64,000 nt of DNA from assembly GCA_023078555.1 (NCBI GenBank), contig CM041197.1, forward strand, positions 434,001 to 498,000. The letters are read 5' to 3'. The notes beneath the pieces are model-generated. The model saw nothing but the letters and a program-made list of their open reading frames with translations. It searched no databases and was not told the origin of the DNA. How positions within the stretch are numbered: position 1 is the stretch's first letter; the number at the start of each line of letters is the position of its first letter. Both the position numbers and the translations under genes were made by a program. Of the stretch, positions 12,387-24,516 are shown in pieces. This DNA comes from Ulva prolifera (Eukaryota > Chlorophyta > Ulvophyceae > Ulvales > Ulvaceae).

Positions 12387-13914
12387 CTGTGCATTGCATT
12401 GTCTGTATTGGCATACGTCAAAGTCAGTCTGATTTCATATCATGTCTTCCAGGCATGCGATGTACCTGCAGTGTGGCCGGTGCAACGCTGTGCGTACAGA
12501 TACGCACGCATCACACCCAGCGGCCCTGGTAGCCACCTCCTACATTCGGGGTATATGTTGACACCGCCTTCTACTGGTCCCGCCCCGGCATGCGTTGAGG
12601 CCCCTCTGATGGCCCCTGCCCCAGTGCAGGGAGCATGATGTGACCGGTGTGGTGGTGACCGGGGAACTACATATTCCTGCATTGAGTCCACCCAAGCCAC
12701 AGGAATCGTGCATGGTTTCATGTATGTCCGTAATTTGAAATGAGTGTTCCGCAGTCTGTCTTTGTTTGCACATTCCACGCATGACAGGTACAGGTACACG
12801 TGCTTCAGACCGGATGTACATATGCAACGAACGGCCACGTCCAGTGCTCTACAGCCCGCCTCTGAAAGTGACGCTGAAATCAATGTTTTCCCCAGAGAGT
12901 CCGCCATCACTTGCAGAAATCAACGGTTGTCGCTGCTGGAAATGAGCTGCCAAGGACAATACTCTCTGTAGAGATAGCGAGCGCATCCCGCTGGCAGCTG
13001 TCCCTCAGCGGTGTAGCACCGTTCGAGTTTTGAAAAGCCCAGCCGGAATCCCTTTGGAAAGGAAGAGCTACTGTAAAGAACCGACCACGTCCCTGTCCAA
13101 GGCCACGTGCAATTGGTCAACTCCACAGATCGTCTCCACGATCTCGCAATATTATCATATGATGCAACCATATGGTTCATGCACAAACCTGCACACGTGA
13201 TACATCCTCCCACAGCGCATTTTGATCCTGTCTCTTTACAATCGAGTCAACGGGACAAGACACACATTTTGATGACGTCACTTCTTGCGAGCGAGGCTCA
13301 GGTACATGCATGCAGGGGGTACCATCCCCATGCTTGAAAATGCGTATGCATGGGGAACCTTCACCTTCGAGTGAAGTTGTCGACTTGCTGCACATGTTAA
13401 ACAAACGAAGCCCTAGGCAAGGGCAGCCATCGCTAGGGCTTCCCTGGACGCCTAAGCAGTGCCCTGCAGCTGCCTAGGTGTTGAAGCGTCCAACCACAGC
13501 TGCACTTGAAGCGTGGGCGCGGTTGTGATGTGACCGTGTGTATGGGGCTGTTGATTTGGATGAGATTCTTTTGTGGTGTGGATCTTTTCCCGTACTCTTT
13601 TGACAAGCTATTTTATCGTGATCGCGGAACAGCGGCTGCAGACTCTCGCCGTGCAGAGGTATCCAAGAAGCCCATTTTGCGACGATTTTGAACTCAACCG
13701 GCACACAACACTCAATTTCAACCAGCAGAGGTCTCGCCTGGTATCTCAATCGTCTCCTTTGCGCCTATTTCGTCGCTTGTGGAACCTCGAATTCGGTCAA
13801 CGCTGTGCAATGGCTAGACTCTAACAGTGCATAACATCATGAGCACACTACACGTCATTATGCGACTGTAGCTTCTGTATACTCCCGTGGCCGTTGATTG
13901 TCAGTAGGCACCCG
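12387..13914. other. A3-A4 spacer
   Basis: No gene is supported. About 12460-12580 resembles the DNA just after A4 (about 17780-17880), both with a GTGTGGCC...GCTACATGTTG-like layout. This indicates that the duplicated A3/A4 unit included 3' flank. Confidence 0.45.
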
Positions 13915-13928
13915 CTGCGGTGATCTGG
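13915..13928 (+). promoter_or_regulatory. Conserved 14-bp block upstream of A4 start
   Basis: CTGCGGTGATCTGG lies 7 bp before the A4 ATG and matches the blocks before A2 and A3. Confidence 0.35.
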
Positions 13929-13935
13929 ATCCAGC

Positions 13936-16900
13936 ATGGCCTTTGAGGCGTGGGCTCCGTTCTCTGCGCTGACCCGCCGCTGCATGGTGTGCGGTCACAT
14001 CGTCAACCCTTCGTTACCCGAGACGCGCCATGTAGCACGTTGTGATGTCTGCTTTGGATCAGAGCTCTTAGAACTGCCTCCTGGCGTGCAATGGACGGGC
14101 GCCCCGTCCTTCCTTCCGTCTCAGCTGAGATGGGAAGGCCTGGCGTGCACAAAGGCGGTCAAGTGCCAAGGGAGGCGCAGTAGAGAGGTTTATTTCCATC
14201 TGCGACTGTTTCACGCTTTCTAGAGCGTCGCATGAGCTGTGCGGTGCCGAGAGGCACACCAACGCAGTGAGCCGAAGTGCACTATGCCGTGCCTTGGTCA
14301 TCGCGGTGTATTGATTCGCAGCTGCATCTGTTGTCGATGTCGTTATGTACGACCGCATCGGGAATCCCGCTGGGGCGCCTTGTCCTGCTGCTCCATTCTG
14401 TACACCACAGCTGCTGCTGCAGTACCAACGCTGTCCCTCCAACCCGGGGGTGTGGGAGCTCGTCTCTGATCGAATCCGTTCTATCTGCTTCTGAGCTCCT
14501 GATAACTCCTGGGGCCGATGACATGCTGATGTGCCGCCCAGCACTGGCGCAAACACTAGGCAGCAGGTTGCTCGGATGCCTCTTTCGGGCCCGGACTTCG
14601 GAGTGTTCAATGCCTTAATGGATACGGCAATGTTATCATGCATACTACGTACACAATCTCATAGACACGGCACGATGCCCGGCCTCTGTCCTTTGTAACT
14701 ACATACACCATGCTCCGAGTAGACAGCGTCCAAACAGCCCCCGGATGAGCACTACCAAGGCATGATCAGTCCACTGCGATAATGCAGGCTCCTCTGTCGT
14801 GTCTGGACGAGCTCGTGGCTGAGCTGTCTGGCAACCCGGGGCGCATCGACCTGTGCTGCGAGACATTGGCTCCAAGGAAATCGCGCCACACACAGGACAC
14901 ACTGGCAGTCTTCCGGGCATTGCCGGCGGGAGCACTCGTCGTGCAGGGGGGGATCGAGCTGCCTGCACGGGGCGTGCTGCTGCTGGACGGCCGCGGCGCC
15001 CACTTCGAGGACGTCACCTTCTCAGGTGCAACCCCTCCCCCCTCCTCCCCCAAGCATACACACACAGATGTTCGCGGAAGAGGTTCACCCATCGCGTTTG
15101 TGTTCTCCCTTCTGTAACACTGATCTATGTCTGTGCATGCGCTGTGGATCTCCGCTTCTCGCTGTCAAGCGAGTGTACCTCCAGCATCAACAAACTCATG
15201 GCGAGGAAGCCTGCACTGCGGACATCGATATTCACATGCATGCTGCCTCACATGCACGCTGCCTCTGAAGGCGATGGTGCCGGGGTAGTGTATAGCATCG
15301 GCATGCGACTCCGCCGGTACATGCAGGAGGGGCCGTCATCTGCGCCGGCCTGGGTGGATCATTCCGCGGCTGCAACTTCAAGGACTCCCAGCTCTGTGCT
15401 GTGGATGGCGCAACCGTCACGCTGCGCCGCTGCACATTCTCTGCCGTGCTGACCATGCGGATCGGCGCGTTCCGCGGCGGCCTGGCCGTGGTGGCCAGTG
15501 GCGCTGGCGCATGCATGACGCTCACCGAGTGCACATTGGACGGCCACGTGCACGCCGGCGTCGCGGAGGCCGGGGCCGCGGTGTCCGTCGCAACCACCTC
15601 CGTCAGGCGCTGCACGTCCGGCTTCGCCGTACACGGCACTGGTAGCCACCTCGCGCTCAGCAGCTGCGACATGCGGGGCAGGAGGGCCAGCGCGCTTGGG
15701 GTCATGCTCCACGGGGGCTCCGCAACGCTGCGGTGCTGCACGGTCAGCGGGTACGGCTCTGCGCTCGGCCTCTTGGGAGAGGGGTCGACCGCGGAAGTGC
15801 ACTCCAGCCGCTTGTGGGGGGATGGAATCGCTGTGAACATCACAGGCACCGGCTGCACCTTGCTGCGGGACACTGCCATCGAGGAGCCCACTGCCGGCAC
15901 GGCCTGCACGTCCGCTGTTCATGCCTCCCGCGACAGCCATCTTGACCGCAGATCCACCGCCCTGAAGACATGCAGCGTGCAGTTGGAGCGCTGCAGCGCC
16001 TCACATCAGATCAAATGGTGTGGAGCACGCAGCGGCGATGCGGAGAAGCCCATTACGGTTTCAGTGGCGCGCTGGGCTAAGGTGGCGATGCACCTGTGCC
16101 GCGTGGAGCAGGTTGATCAACATGAATGGCGGCGGCGCCCGCATGCAGATGCTACGCCCGCGGTGGCTGTCACCGCGGGGAGCCGTGTGTGCATGACGCA
16201 TTCGTACGTGTCCACCAGTGGCGAGTGTGTTCTGTGCAACAACTCGATGCTCCGGGTGGCTGACTGCCGCCTGGTGATGGCCGGCGCCGCGGCAGCGGTC
16301 CTCGCGGCTGCCAGCGTCGTGACCCTGGTGGACACGCGCCTCGAGGAGTGTGGCTCCTGGCCGATGACAGAACAGCGGCTGCCAGCGGTGGATGCCAACA
16401 CTCGGGCAACGCTGAGGCTGGTCCGCGTCAACTTTGCCGGCCCACGAGGACTAGCGTCCGTGCAGGACAGCGCCGTCACTGCTGTGGGCTGCTGCATCGA
16501 GTGGCTGCTGCATCCCGCCAAAGACGATGTCAGCTCCGATAGCAGACAATGCGTATGTCCCCTGCGTGATGCACTGGCCTGCAGGGAATCTTCTGTCAAG
16601 CTTCGAGGGGGGTCTGTCACCGGATTCAGGACCGGTCTCCAGGTGTTCACAAGCGCGTGGCCCCTCGAGGCCGTGTGCACGGACGTTGTGTTTTCTGCCT
16701 GCGAGGTGGGAGTATGTCTTGAAAGTGAGAACATGGGCAAGGCGGCGGTCGATGTGGTGCGGTGCGGTGTACAGGGTGGCGAGCGGGGCATCATGGTGAG
16801 TAGCCCGATTGCGGTCCGCATCGCGGCGTGCACCCTGAGTGGAATGACTGTGGCCGGGGTGGCTGTTGCGGGCGGTGCGGAGGTGACCGTCGAGCGTTGC

Positions 16901-17713
16901 CGGTTCAGCCTGTGCGACATCGGCCTGTGGGCGTACGGCGTGTGCTCCGTGTCCATGCGTGATGCACATGTAGTGTCGTGCGTTGGCCGCGATGACACTG
17001 CGGGCATGCGAATCGGTGACACCGTCGACGGCGTGGGGAAGGATTGCGGGGCGTGTGGCCGATGCGGTGAGGCGGGCCGCCAGGCGGCGCTCACCGCGGT
17101 GCATGCCTCCGGAGCGTGGGGCGTGTTTGGTGCGCGGTGCGTGCACGAGGGCGGCCTCGCGGTGGTGGCGCTTGAGCGGGTGCTGGTGGAGGGAGTGTGG
17201 GCTGCGATCACAGTGTGCGTGTTTGGCCGCGTGACCGCGAGCGATGTGTGCGCGGCGTACTGTGATCTTCCACACGTTGACAGGGTTGCGCTCAACGCGG
17301 AGTATGCCGGGCTACGGACGGCGGCTAGGCGTGTGAAGTGCTCTGTCGTCAGCCGCCGGGGGATCGCTGTGCTCACTCTGCTAGCAGTTCAGCACCTGCG
17401 TAGCCGCTGGGATTGTGAGGGCTACACGGCAGTAAAGCGGGCTGTTTGTGGGGGTTGGCTTGTAGAGGAACCGGTAGGCGTAGCAGCTCCACGCGTTGCA
17501 GCTCGTGCTGTTGAGGCAGCTGGGGGGTGCGCACACATGAGCGGGGGAAAGGGCACGGCAACGCCATGTCGTCGTCGTGTGAGCTGCAGAGATCGACGGG
17601 GAGTGTCTGATGGGGAGCTCACGGGTGCCTGGATTTCCGAGACTCTGTGTCATAGCATCGTCACGTCGGTGGGAACGGTTGTGTTGCTAGCGTTGCTACC
17701 TAGCTGCACCTAG
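13936..17713 (+). CDS. A4: three-exon beta-helix array protein, intact
   Basis: Exons are 13936-14187, 14788-15025 and 15327-17713. The spliced frame is 958 residues ending in TAG. Exon 1 encodes MAFEAWAPFSALTRRC, then CMVCGH...CDVC and LRWEGLACTKA. Exon 2 ends LLLDGRGAHFEDVTFSG. Exon 3 begins GGAVICAGLG and continues through beta-helix-like rungs (GTGSHLALSSC, VVTLVDTRLEE, ATLRLVRVNF). The insert CGACGRCG...RCVHEGG and a final segment CHSIVTSVGTVVLLALLPSC follow. The first donor is GTTTAT, weaker than in other copies. It is closest to A3, and the exon 3 pair are alignable nearly end to end by eye. It is a good reference copy because no lesion is visible. Cellular role is unknown. Confidence 0.87.
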
Positions 17714-19068
17714 GTGAACTGACTGAAACTGCATCGTGTGTAATGGCACGTGTGAAGTAATCCGAGGGCATTCCATATCTCGCCGCCAGCAGTGTGGCCC
17801 GTGCGGCGTTGCCGGTATCGATATGCATGCATCATGTTCAGCCGCCGTGGTCGCTACATGTTGGAGGTGACAACATGTACACTTCACCTCAATTTGTTGC
17901 CGGCCTGCTGGGCGCTGCCAAGCATGGCGACGGCCGGCGACGTGCCCCTACTGCGGCACACTTGTACGGCTATGCTAGTGTTCTGGTTCGCTCCGGTCGC
18001 TGATGGCTTTCCGACCGCAAGAGAATGCAGTTGTCCTTCACAGATCACGTAGGCTGCTTGACTGACTCCTTAGCTGCGTCAAGTGCTTCGAATCCCGACC
18101 CCCAGCCCCCAGACACCTGCGCAACATGTCACCGCATATACACATGTCAGTACTGGGTGGTCCAGTGTGCATAGACATGTGCATAGACATACAGTACTGC
18201 CACCAGTATCACCGGTGATCGGTCAAGAAGCTGGTGGGCAGGGAGCCTGCTGCCGGGCTTCACAACGGTCGGGCAGGTCCGCGCAGGCAGGTAGAGCATG
18301 AGATCCCGGAATCACCTGAGCAGGTGGGTATGTGTCTCTGCAGATGTGTGCATGATGCAGGCTGGTGGACTGCATGGCATCGAGCTTGGACGCAGTGCTA
18401 CATGTTTGAGACGAGAAACGAGAAGTCTGTTTCTGAGTTCTGACCCGTTCACACCGGCACACAGCACACAGCACACAGCACACAGCACATGCAAAGCACA
18501 GATAATTCAAATCTGTCTAAGCCGCATCTTGAAACTTCTAGAGGACATTGGCAACTCCGAATGAACAGGACCACACGCCGACCACCACATGCCGAAGGAG
18601 TGCACCACCTGGAATTCCACCTGTGACTTCACTACAACAGCAAAGTGACTACCGGCAGGCAAGCTCTAGAACGTGATCAGACGTATTCATTCACCTCATA
18701 CTCCTCATGCGCTCTTCATCACAGCTGTGGGGCATCCCCACTTGCACCACATGTGGTGCGTGTCACCTGCACTGCAGTGCGTCTTCACTTGCATGGGCCG
18801 GAGAAGTGCAGCCCGAATCTGTCTATGATCAGCCCATATATGATCCACGCATATCTAAAAAGCGGCATATCTAAGAGGCATATATGGTCGGGAACTTAAC
18901 AATACCATAATGTCTATTTTGGTCTGCCTATTTTTAATTTGTCCAAAAACGTGAATAGTTTGACATACACAGCATGCACACAGATCATCTGAGCCACAAT
19001 TGTTTAAAGCTCAAGTAGCAGCTTCAGTAGGGGGCAAACCCGAACCCGATGGCAAACCCCAACCCTGT
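17714..19068. other. A4-A5 spacer, first part
   Basis: No gene is supported. The proximal part resembles the A3 3' flank. The AT-richer stretch 18820-18960 contains repeated CATAT(A/C)T words without a clear element boundary. Confidence 0.45.
18457..18489 (+). repeat. Microsatellite (GCACACA)n
   Basis: About four to five copies of a 7-bp unit (CACAGCA in another register) in tandem within the A4-A5 spacer. Confidence 0.8.
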
Positions 19069-19110
19069 GTGTTACAAGGACAAAGGCAGCAAGGCGAGAA
19101 AGTAGCAAGC
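19069..19110 (+). mobile_element. Fragment of inverted-repeat element ending GTGTTACAAGGACAAAG
   Basis: The terminus GTGTTACAAGGACAAAG followed by GCAGCAAGG matches the ends of the element at 34495-34806. A diverged partner end (GTGCTTTGTAAC) lies near 19611-19622, but the pairing is uncertain. Confidence 0.5.
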
Positions 19111-19139
19111 AGACAAAGCAAACCCAACCCTGTCTGCAA

Positions 19140-19211
19140 GCCGGGCCTGTCGCCAAGGGTTGTTTGACCCATCCTAGCCTGTGTCAAACAACCCTTCGCG
19201 ACAGGCCCGGC
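19140..19211. repeat. Long inverted repeat, 29-bp arms
   Basis: Arms 19140-19168 and 19183-19211 are complementary except for one position, with a 14-nt loop. The arm core AGGGTTGTTTGAC also occurs near 27297, so it belongs to a dispersed repeat. Confidence 0.85.
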
Positions 19212-19857
19212 TGGACACAGGCTGAGCTGTAGAGCCCTGCTGATGCAGCCATGATCACAGCCACAGCTAGCATTGCACTGCCCAGGTGGACTGGTCTGCC
19301 CAAATATGTTGCAGAAATTTTTGCTGAGTCACTGTCTGCCACCCCTCATACACCCATGGGCTGGTATGCACACATGCACGGCCACAGCCAGAATATCATG
19401 GCCAGCACTCAAGTGCAGAAATGCAGCTTGGATATATGTCACTCATGTGTGGCACTAACCCTACTGCACTCAGCAATGGCACAGACAGCACAGCATGGAC
19501 CGCACATTGCACCAATGCATGCAGTCCTTGTACCTGGCCTAGTGCCATGATCATCGAATGAATGAATAGATTTGCGAGTGGATTCCGAAAAACGGCTCGA
19601 TGCCCGGCCTCTGTGCTTTGTAACCGCATGTAGTCCGGCCAGAATTTGAGTGCAGCCACAGCACCATCCTGGCCACCAAAAGTCACAGAAGGTCGGAGAG
19701 GTCAAAGAGCCACAGAGAGCAACCTCTTCACTCCGCTTTAACAGCCTATCACAGGGTCTCTCGACACGAATCGGCAATGCATCGCACAACAGCCGGCCCA
19801 TCCTACGTGCCCGCGTGAGTGCATGACTCTGCAGCCATTGCACTACATCGGAATGTA

Positions 19858-20379
19858 CCTTTACAAAAGAGTGAACGGGAGAAAACAAACACTGAAACCG
19901 AATCTCATCCGAATCATCTGCATCGGAATCGTGTTCATGTGGCACGCGTTTCGAGGGCGTTCTATCACTCTCTGTCTTGGATCCCGTCGCCGCGCCGTCA
20001 CTCCCGCAGCCCGCGCGGCGGCGTCCACACACGTGACCGCCGGACCATGCGTGCATGTGACCCCGACTTTCACCGCCGCCACCCCGAGATAGCTCCACGC
20101 GGGTCATGTGACCACAGCTATGGTAAGCAGCCCCACTCGTCTCGAGATCTGACAGAAATGTGAACGGCTCGAAACACGCAGCACGTATCTCGAGATACGT
20201 GAGAGGTTTACAGCAGACGTGAAGGGAACAGGACAAAAGGTTCTCCTTCGAATCAACAATCGCAGCACGAGATATCTCGAAAGCCCCACAGACCTAGGCA
20301 CGTGAAGTGTATGTTGCAGTTGATTCGGGTGAGATTCGGTTTCAGTGTTTGTTTTCTCCCGTTCGCTCTTTTGTAAAGG
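19858..20379. mobile_element. 522-bp MITE with 59-bp terminal inverted repeats
   Basis: The left terminus 19858-19916 (starts CCTTTACAAAAGAGTGAAC) and right terminus 20321-20379 are inverted copies with two mismatches. No transposase frame is inside, so it is non-autonomous. Every related terminus in the window has TA next to CAAAAGAG, which would fit a TA target site, but no longer target duplication is evident. Related ends occur at 27950-28201, 28230 and 34215. Confidence 0.85.
20182..20201. repeat. Perfect 20-bp palindrome inside the 522-bp MITE
   Basis: CACGTATCTCGAGATACGTG is its own reverse complement. It may be a structural element of the transposon. Confidence 0.8.
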
Positions 20380-20700
20380 CACGTGAAGTGGCCATGGTTG
20401 CATATGCTCACTAGTGCTACAGCGCTGAAGGTGGGACGTCCTTGCGGCCCATCCCAATGCACAGAAACCAGCCACACTCTTCCAGTAATGCATATATCTC
20501 AACATGTCTTGTACAAAGCGTCTGCCTGTGATCCAGTGCACCTGCGTTCACGCCATTGCAACAGTTCGCCATGGCCGCAGCCGATGCTGCCCCTTCAGGC
20601 TGCGAACACGCCATGCAGGTCAGCGGCTGCCACAGATCAGCTTCAGGCAGTCATGATGCTTAGTGCGTTTGTGGTGCCACTGCGCAACCGTTGGTGAGGG
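20380..20700. other. Spacer before A5
   Basis: No gene is seen. The A2-A4 14-bp pre-start block is not recognisable before A5, whose ATG directly follows GGTGAGGG. Confidence 0.4.
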
Positions 20701-23700
20701 ATGGCGTTCGAGGCGTGGGCCCCGTTCTCGGCGATGACTCGCCGATGCCTCGGCTGCTGTCACGTGCACACGGTCGGCCCCTCGTCACCCCACACAGACC
20801 AACGAATACGTGCTTGGTGCGACGACTGTGAAGAGTTTGACAGCAATCCCGGCGCGCATTGGACGAGTGGGCCGTGCTTCCTACCGTCGCAGCGTGTCCA
20901 ATGGGACGGGCTCGCGTGCGTGAGAGCTGCCAAGTGCCACAGGCGAAGCAACGAAAAGGTGTGCAATGCAGAAATGTGCATAACAATGGCCATAGCGATG
21001 CATGTGCTGTGCCGTGAGGATATGAGTCTCTCGTGTATTAGGCAATCACTGGGGCGGAAGTACTACTGACCAACTTGAAGTTGACCAAGTTTGAACAGTT
21101 CTTTAAATTTACAGAGGCATGACCGTATGCACGTGCACGTTTGTCTGTGCACGTTTGTCTGTGCCGTGCCGTACCAATCTGCTATACCAATCTGCTATAG
21201 AACCAGCGCCTTCAGCAAATTACAGCCACCTGCATTTCAGGCTTGCATCCCTGGTGGTAACCCCGTCTGTGACAACCCTGGCTCACAGTCAGCTCACAGT
21301 CAGCAGTAACCCCGTCTCGTAGCTCACAGTCAGCTCTGAATAGGAACCATTGTCTGAGACAATGGGTTCTTTTCAGCTAGCAATGAAACGGCGTTGTCTA
21401 CCTGTTCCATATGTATATGCCTGAATCAATGCAATGCTGCCAAGCCCCCCACCCCCCCGATATCGGCCAGCGAGGTACAAATCTCACGATGAAACTACTG
21501 CAGGCGCCCTTCACGCGGCTGGAACAGCTGGTCGCCGAGCTGTCTGCCTGCCGGGGGCACATCGACCTCGGCGGCAGGATCCTGGCTCCCAAGAAGTCAC
21601 GCCGCCCACAGGCGGACACCCTGGCAGTCTTCCGGGCGAAGCCGGCGGGTGCACGCGTCGCGCATGGGGAGCTCGAGCTGCTCTCCCGAAGCGTGCTACT
21701 GCTGGACGGCCGCGGTGCCCAGTTCGAGGACATCACCTTCTCAGGTGCTTGTCACCTCATGCATGGACTACATGCGTCACGCCAGTTGCAGTGCGGCCAG
21801 CACCAAAGCTCTGCATCTACTGGATTGCTTTGCAGTGGCACAGTTGTGCACCTGGACACTACATTGGATGTATTTTCATCCATATGTCCGCAATTTGCAT
21901 GGCTTGCGGACAGATGCCGCAGTCGAGGCGCCGGGCCCGAGCCGCACAGCTCCACCACGACTAAAGGAATGGACCACTGCAAGTTTACACATGTGCCCTC
22001 CAAGCACACTCCAAGCTTTATCTGCCAACACTGCTGCTTCCCTGGCCCAATGTGCATGTCACACACTCCCGCCACTGCTTGCAGGAGGAGCAGTCATCTG
22101 CGCCGGCCTCGACAGCGCTAGCTCCTTCCGCGGCTGCACCTTCAGGGACTGCCAGCTGTACGCCGTGCACGGCGCGGCCGCCACGCTGCACTGCTGCACC
22201 TTTGTGTCCACGCAGACCACTCACCGGCTTCATACATACCGTGGAGGCCCGGCCGTCGTGGCCAGCGGCGCCGCCGCCTACGTGGCGCTGAGCGGCTGCG
22301 TCCTCGAGGGCTACACACACGCTGCCCTCGCAGAGGCTGGGGCCACCTTCTCTGTTGTGAGCACGGCCGTCAGCCACTGCAAGTACGGCTTCATGGTAAA
22401 CGGGACCGGAAGCCACGTTGCGCTCTGCAGCTGCGCGCTGCATGGACAGACGACAGGCGCGCAAGGAGTGAGGGTCGACGGGGGCTCTGTGCTGCTGCGG
22501 TGCTGCACGGTCCACGGATTCGTCGCGGCGCTGTGCGCTGAGGGTGAGGGGTCTGCCGTGGAGGTACATGCATGCAGTCTGTGGGCGGATTTCATCGGAG
22601 TCAGCATCACAGACAGCACCTGTGCGCTGCTGCGGGAGACCGCCATCGCGGGGCCGACAGGGCACGCCAGCCCACCCTGCCGCAACGCTGTCAGCGCCTC
22701 CGGCAGGCTCAGATGTACATGTGCCCAATGCGGGCGCGGATGTGCCCAATGCGGAACCCCTGCCCCGGGGTCATGTATCATGCAACTGGAGCGCTGCAGC
22801 GTCGCCCAGGAGTCGAACTTGCGCGCACAATGCAGCGATAAGCAGCAGCGGACCACCTCGGTTTCGGCTTCGGGAGCCGCCACGGTGGTGATGCACCTGT
22901 GCCGCATTGACGTGCATGCAGGACCAGAGGGCACAGGCGCGGGCAGCTCGCGCGCATTGTCGGTGACCGAGGGGGGGCGCATGTGCATATCGCGCTGCCA
23001 TGTGTCCACCACTGGCGAGTCTATTGTGGAAGACGGCTCGATTCTGCGTGTTGCCGCGTGTTACGTGGAGATGGTCAGCGCACTCTCCGGGGTGCGTGTA
23101 GATTCCAGCACGGTGACACTTGTGGACACTCACATCGAGGGCATCAAAGCGGACTGGACAGTTGCAATCGTGACCGCTCGCACCGGCTCGGCACTGTGGC
23201 TGCTTCGCGCCTTCTTCACCGGATCACGGGCTTTTCTGTCCGTGCATGATAGCTGCGTGAATGCGGTCGACTGCAGCATACACAGGCCATGGGCGCCACA
23301 GCGGTCTGACGACTGCGTCACGGCCACAGCGCTAGGCTGCAGTAGCAAGGATGGCGCCAGCATATCACGCGCAGCGTTGTGCTGCATTGATTCGTCTGTT
23401 ACGGTGCGCGGGGGTGTCGTGATCGGGTATGACACCGGCCTCTTTGTTTTGACCGAAGGGGGCTCGAGCCTAGAGCGCGTCGCGGCCAGCTGCAGTGGCG
23501 TTACGATCTGCAACTGCCAAGTGGGGATTGCTGCTGTCAGCGAGAACAGGAGTCAGTCCGCTGTGGACGTGCTGGGGTGTGCGATCTTACGCGGGGATAA
23601 GGCCATCCTTGCTTGCGGTGACGTCACAGCACGCATAGCTGCGTGTAGTTTGAGTGAAATGACAGCGGCAGGGGTGGCCGTTGGTCATGGTGCAAATGTG

Positions 23701-24516
23701 ACGATTGAGCGGTGCCGTGTTGGCAATTGCCGCGTCGGCCTGTGTTTGTCCAGCCTGAGCTATGCGCGGCTGTGTGATGCACACATAGAGGCCTGCGGTG
23801 GTCTGGACGTGGCTTTGCGTATTGGGGATACCCTTGATGACGCGAGCAAGGTCTGCCGTGTGTGTGGCCGCCACGGCGTAGCAGGGAGGGGGGCCGTGCT
23901 CACCGCGTTGCAGGCGTCCAGAACCCGAACCGCGTCAGGTGTGCGGTGCGTGCATGAGGGCGGTTTCTCCGCGGTGCATATGATTCGGGTTCTAGTTGTT
24001 GGTGCGCAGGCTGCAGTATCGGTGGGAGTTTTGGGCAGAGTGAGCGCGAGCGATGTGTGTGTGGCATACTGCAGCGTTCTATATGTTGATGATGCGGAAC
24101 ACGAGCCGGAGTGCGCCGGGTTGCGGACGGGGAGGGCGCGCTTAGAATGCTCTGTTGTCAGCCGTGCGGTGTACTCGGCAATCACCTTGCTCGCATTGCG
24201 GCACATTCAAAGAATTCTTAGGAATCGAGGTCGAGCATGCTGTGCGGTATCGCACCGGCACAGGCTTGGGGGGGTCTCAATGCAGAAGAAGGGGAGCTCC
24301 AGTATGTCTTTTCTTGCTGCCGATGATCCCGGATTGAGGGCAAGCGGAGAAAGCACGGCAGGCGTGTGGCCGTTTTCTAAGATGGACAAGTATAAACGGG
24401 GAGTGCGCGAGGGGGAGCTGGTGGGCGACTGGATTACCGGAACTCTGTGCCAGAACGTTTCTGGATCCGCGGGTGAGGTGATGGTGCTAGCAATGCTGAT
24501 CAGAAGTGCCCAGTGA
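20701..24516 (+). CDS. A5: three-exon beta-helix array protein, intact
   Basis: Exons are 20701-20958, 21504-21744 and 22085-24516, giving 976 residues. Exon 1 encodes MAFEAWAPFSAMTRRC, CLGCCH and CDDC, then VQWDGLACVRAAKC. Exon 2 begins APFTRLEQLVAEL and ends GRGAQFEDITFSG. Exon 3 begins GGAVICAGLDSASSFRGC and shows the helix rungs (NGTGSHVAL, STVTLVDTHI, SALWLLRAFF), CRVCGRHG...RCVHEGG and C-terminal VGDWITGTLC plus MVLAMLIRSAQ. Its 3' flank shares CCGGCTGT...CATGCATTG with the flank of A6, so the A5 and A6 units are sisters. Intron 1 holds a short tandem-repeat cluster. No broken motif is seen. Role is unknown. Confidence 0.87.
21282..21333 (+). repeat. Direct-repeat cluster in A5 intron 1
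   Basis: CTCACAGTCAG occurs three times, interleaved with two copies of GTAACCCCGTCT counting the one just upstream. Confidence 0.7.

Noticed and set aside
16117-17376. 419-codon antisense frame opposite A4
   Set aside because: Shadow of the sense gene, as for A3. The sense strand shows splice sites and conserved motifs; this one does not.
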